Below are positions 39,649 to 39,708 of a stretch of DNA of 39,708 nt, piece by piece; position 1 is the first letter of the stretch, and every line of letters starts with the position of its first letter. Both the position numbers and the translations under genes were made by a program. Source of the DNA: Thalassovita mangrovi. GTDB lineage: Bacteria > Pseudomonadota > Alphaproteobacteria > Rhodobacterales > Rhodobacteraceae. The notes under the pieces are model-generated. The model was given only the letters and a program-made list of their open reading frames with translations, searched no databases and was not told the DNA's origin. The DNA lies in the NCBI RefSeq assembly GCF_009857745.1, contig NZ_WWEN01000013.1:1-39708 (forward strand), read 5' to 3'.

Positions 39649-39655
39649 CTTTGTT

Positions 39656-39708
39656 TCATTCGAACTCGATCAGCAGGTCTTTTGCGTCGATCTGGGTTCC
39701 GGGCTGGA
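39656..39708 (-). CDS. C-terminal end of a biotinyl/lipoyl-domain protein (partial)
   Basis: The last bases translate on the - strand as QPGTQIDAKDLLIEFE followed by a TGA stop. The pattern (P-G-x-x-I-D-A-K-D-L-L-x-x-x-E) is that of the final beta strands of biotin-carrier domains in acyl-CoA or pyruvate carboxylases. Only 16 residues are in the window, so the enzyme cannot be named; the two hairpins at 39543-39648 lie directly behind it. Confidence 0.55.
   Translation of the reverse strand, partial: QPGTQIDAKDLLIEFE

Larger units (their letters stand above)
39345..39655. other. promoter region of the deacetylase unit; no gene
   Basis: No coding sequence is supported. It holds the CCAAT-CCC-ATTGG inverted repeat (39467-39479), two CGGTTA copies 26 bases apart (39461 and 39487), and two hairpins (39543-39581 and 39623-39648). 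The left part should contain the promoter of the - strand deacetylase operon. Confidence 0.45.

Overview
The window is GC-rich, gene-dense DNA that looks like the chromosome of an alphaproteobacterium of the Rhodobacterales (Roseobacter group). The evidence is an imuA-imuB-dnaE2 mutagenesis cassette behind a GTTC-N7-GTTC LexA box, two complete TRAP transporters, many LysR-type regulators, and a recombinase scar of a type familiar from this group at the initiator tRNA. No lineage marker such as rRNA is present, so the assignment is inference.

Left part (1-9739). The 3' part of tRNA-fMet overlaps the C-terminal remnant of a serine recombinase, which suggests an old integration site. Then comes an amide-utilisation locus on the + strand: amiC (cytoplasmic ligand sensor), amiR (ANTAR antiterminator), a leader with two hexaloop hairpins and a strong intrinsic terminator, a nitrilase-superfamily amidohydrolase, a branched-chain/urea/amide-type ABC importer (binding protein, LivH, a LivM-LivG fusion, LivF) and an amidase-signature enzyme. 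The reading I favour is that ligand on AmiC releases AmiR, AmiR binds the leader RNA, the terminator is bypassed, and import and hydrolysis of a short amide or nitrile follow.

Middle (10000-21660). A cytoplasmic BisC/TorZ-type molybdoenzyme lies on the - strand behind an AT-richer upstream region. A LysR gene is divergent from an EamA exporter, with a perfect T-N11-A operator between them, and a membrane-anchored alpha/beta hydrolase follows the exporter. The SOS mutasome imuA-imuB-dnaE2 on the - strand is bracketed by two copies of a short dispersed repeat.

Right-centre (21669-30472). Two divergent units share one LysR regulator. On the - strand are dctQ-dctM-dctP, then ridA-family and VOC-family genes behind a terminator. 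On the + strand are a DHDPS/NAL-family lyase and a three-subunit FAD/[2Fe-2S] oxidase or dehydrogenase like the D-hydroxyproline dehydrogenase and opine oxidase complexes. Two near-identical 15-bp palindromes (TTGCG-N5-CGCAA) flank the regulator gene, about 100 bases before each unit's first gene. Together these suggest import and oxidation of an amino or imino acid; the substrate is not proven.

Right end (30899-39708). A second TRAP operon with an MmgE/PrpD-family gene runs on the + strand, preceded by a perfect TGTGA-N6-TCACA palindrome. It converges on a - strand unit of polysaccharide deacetylase, isochorismatase-like hydrolase, second MmgE/PrpD and LysR, whose first three genes are linked by 4-base ATGA overlaps. 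The last 53 bases hold the C-terminus of what looks like a biotinyl/lipoyl domain protein.
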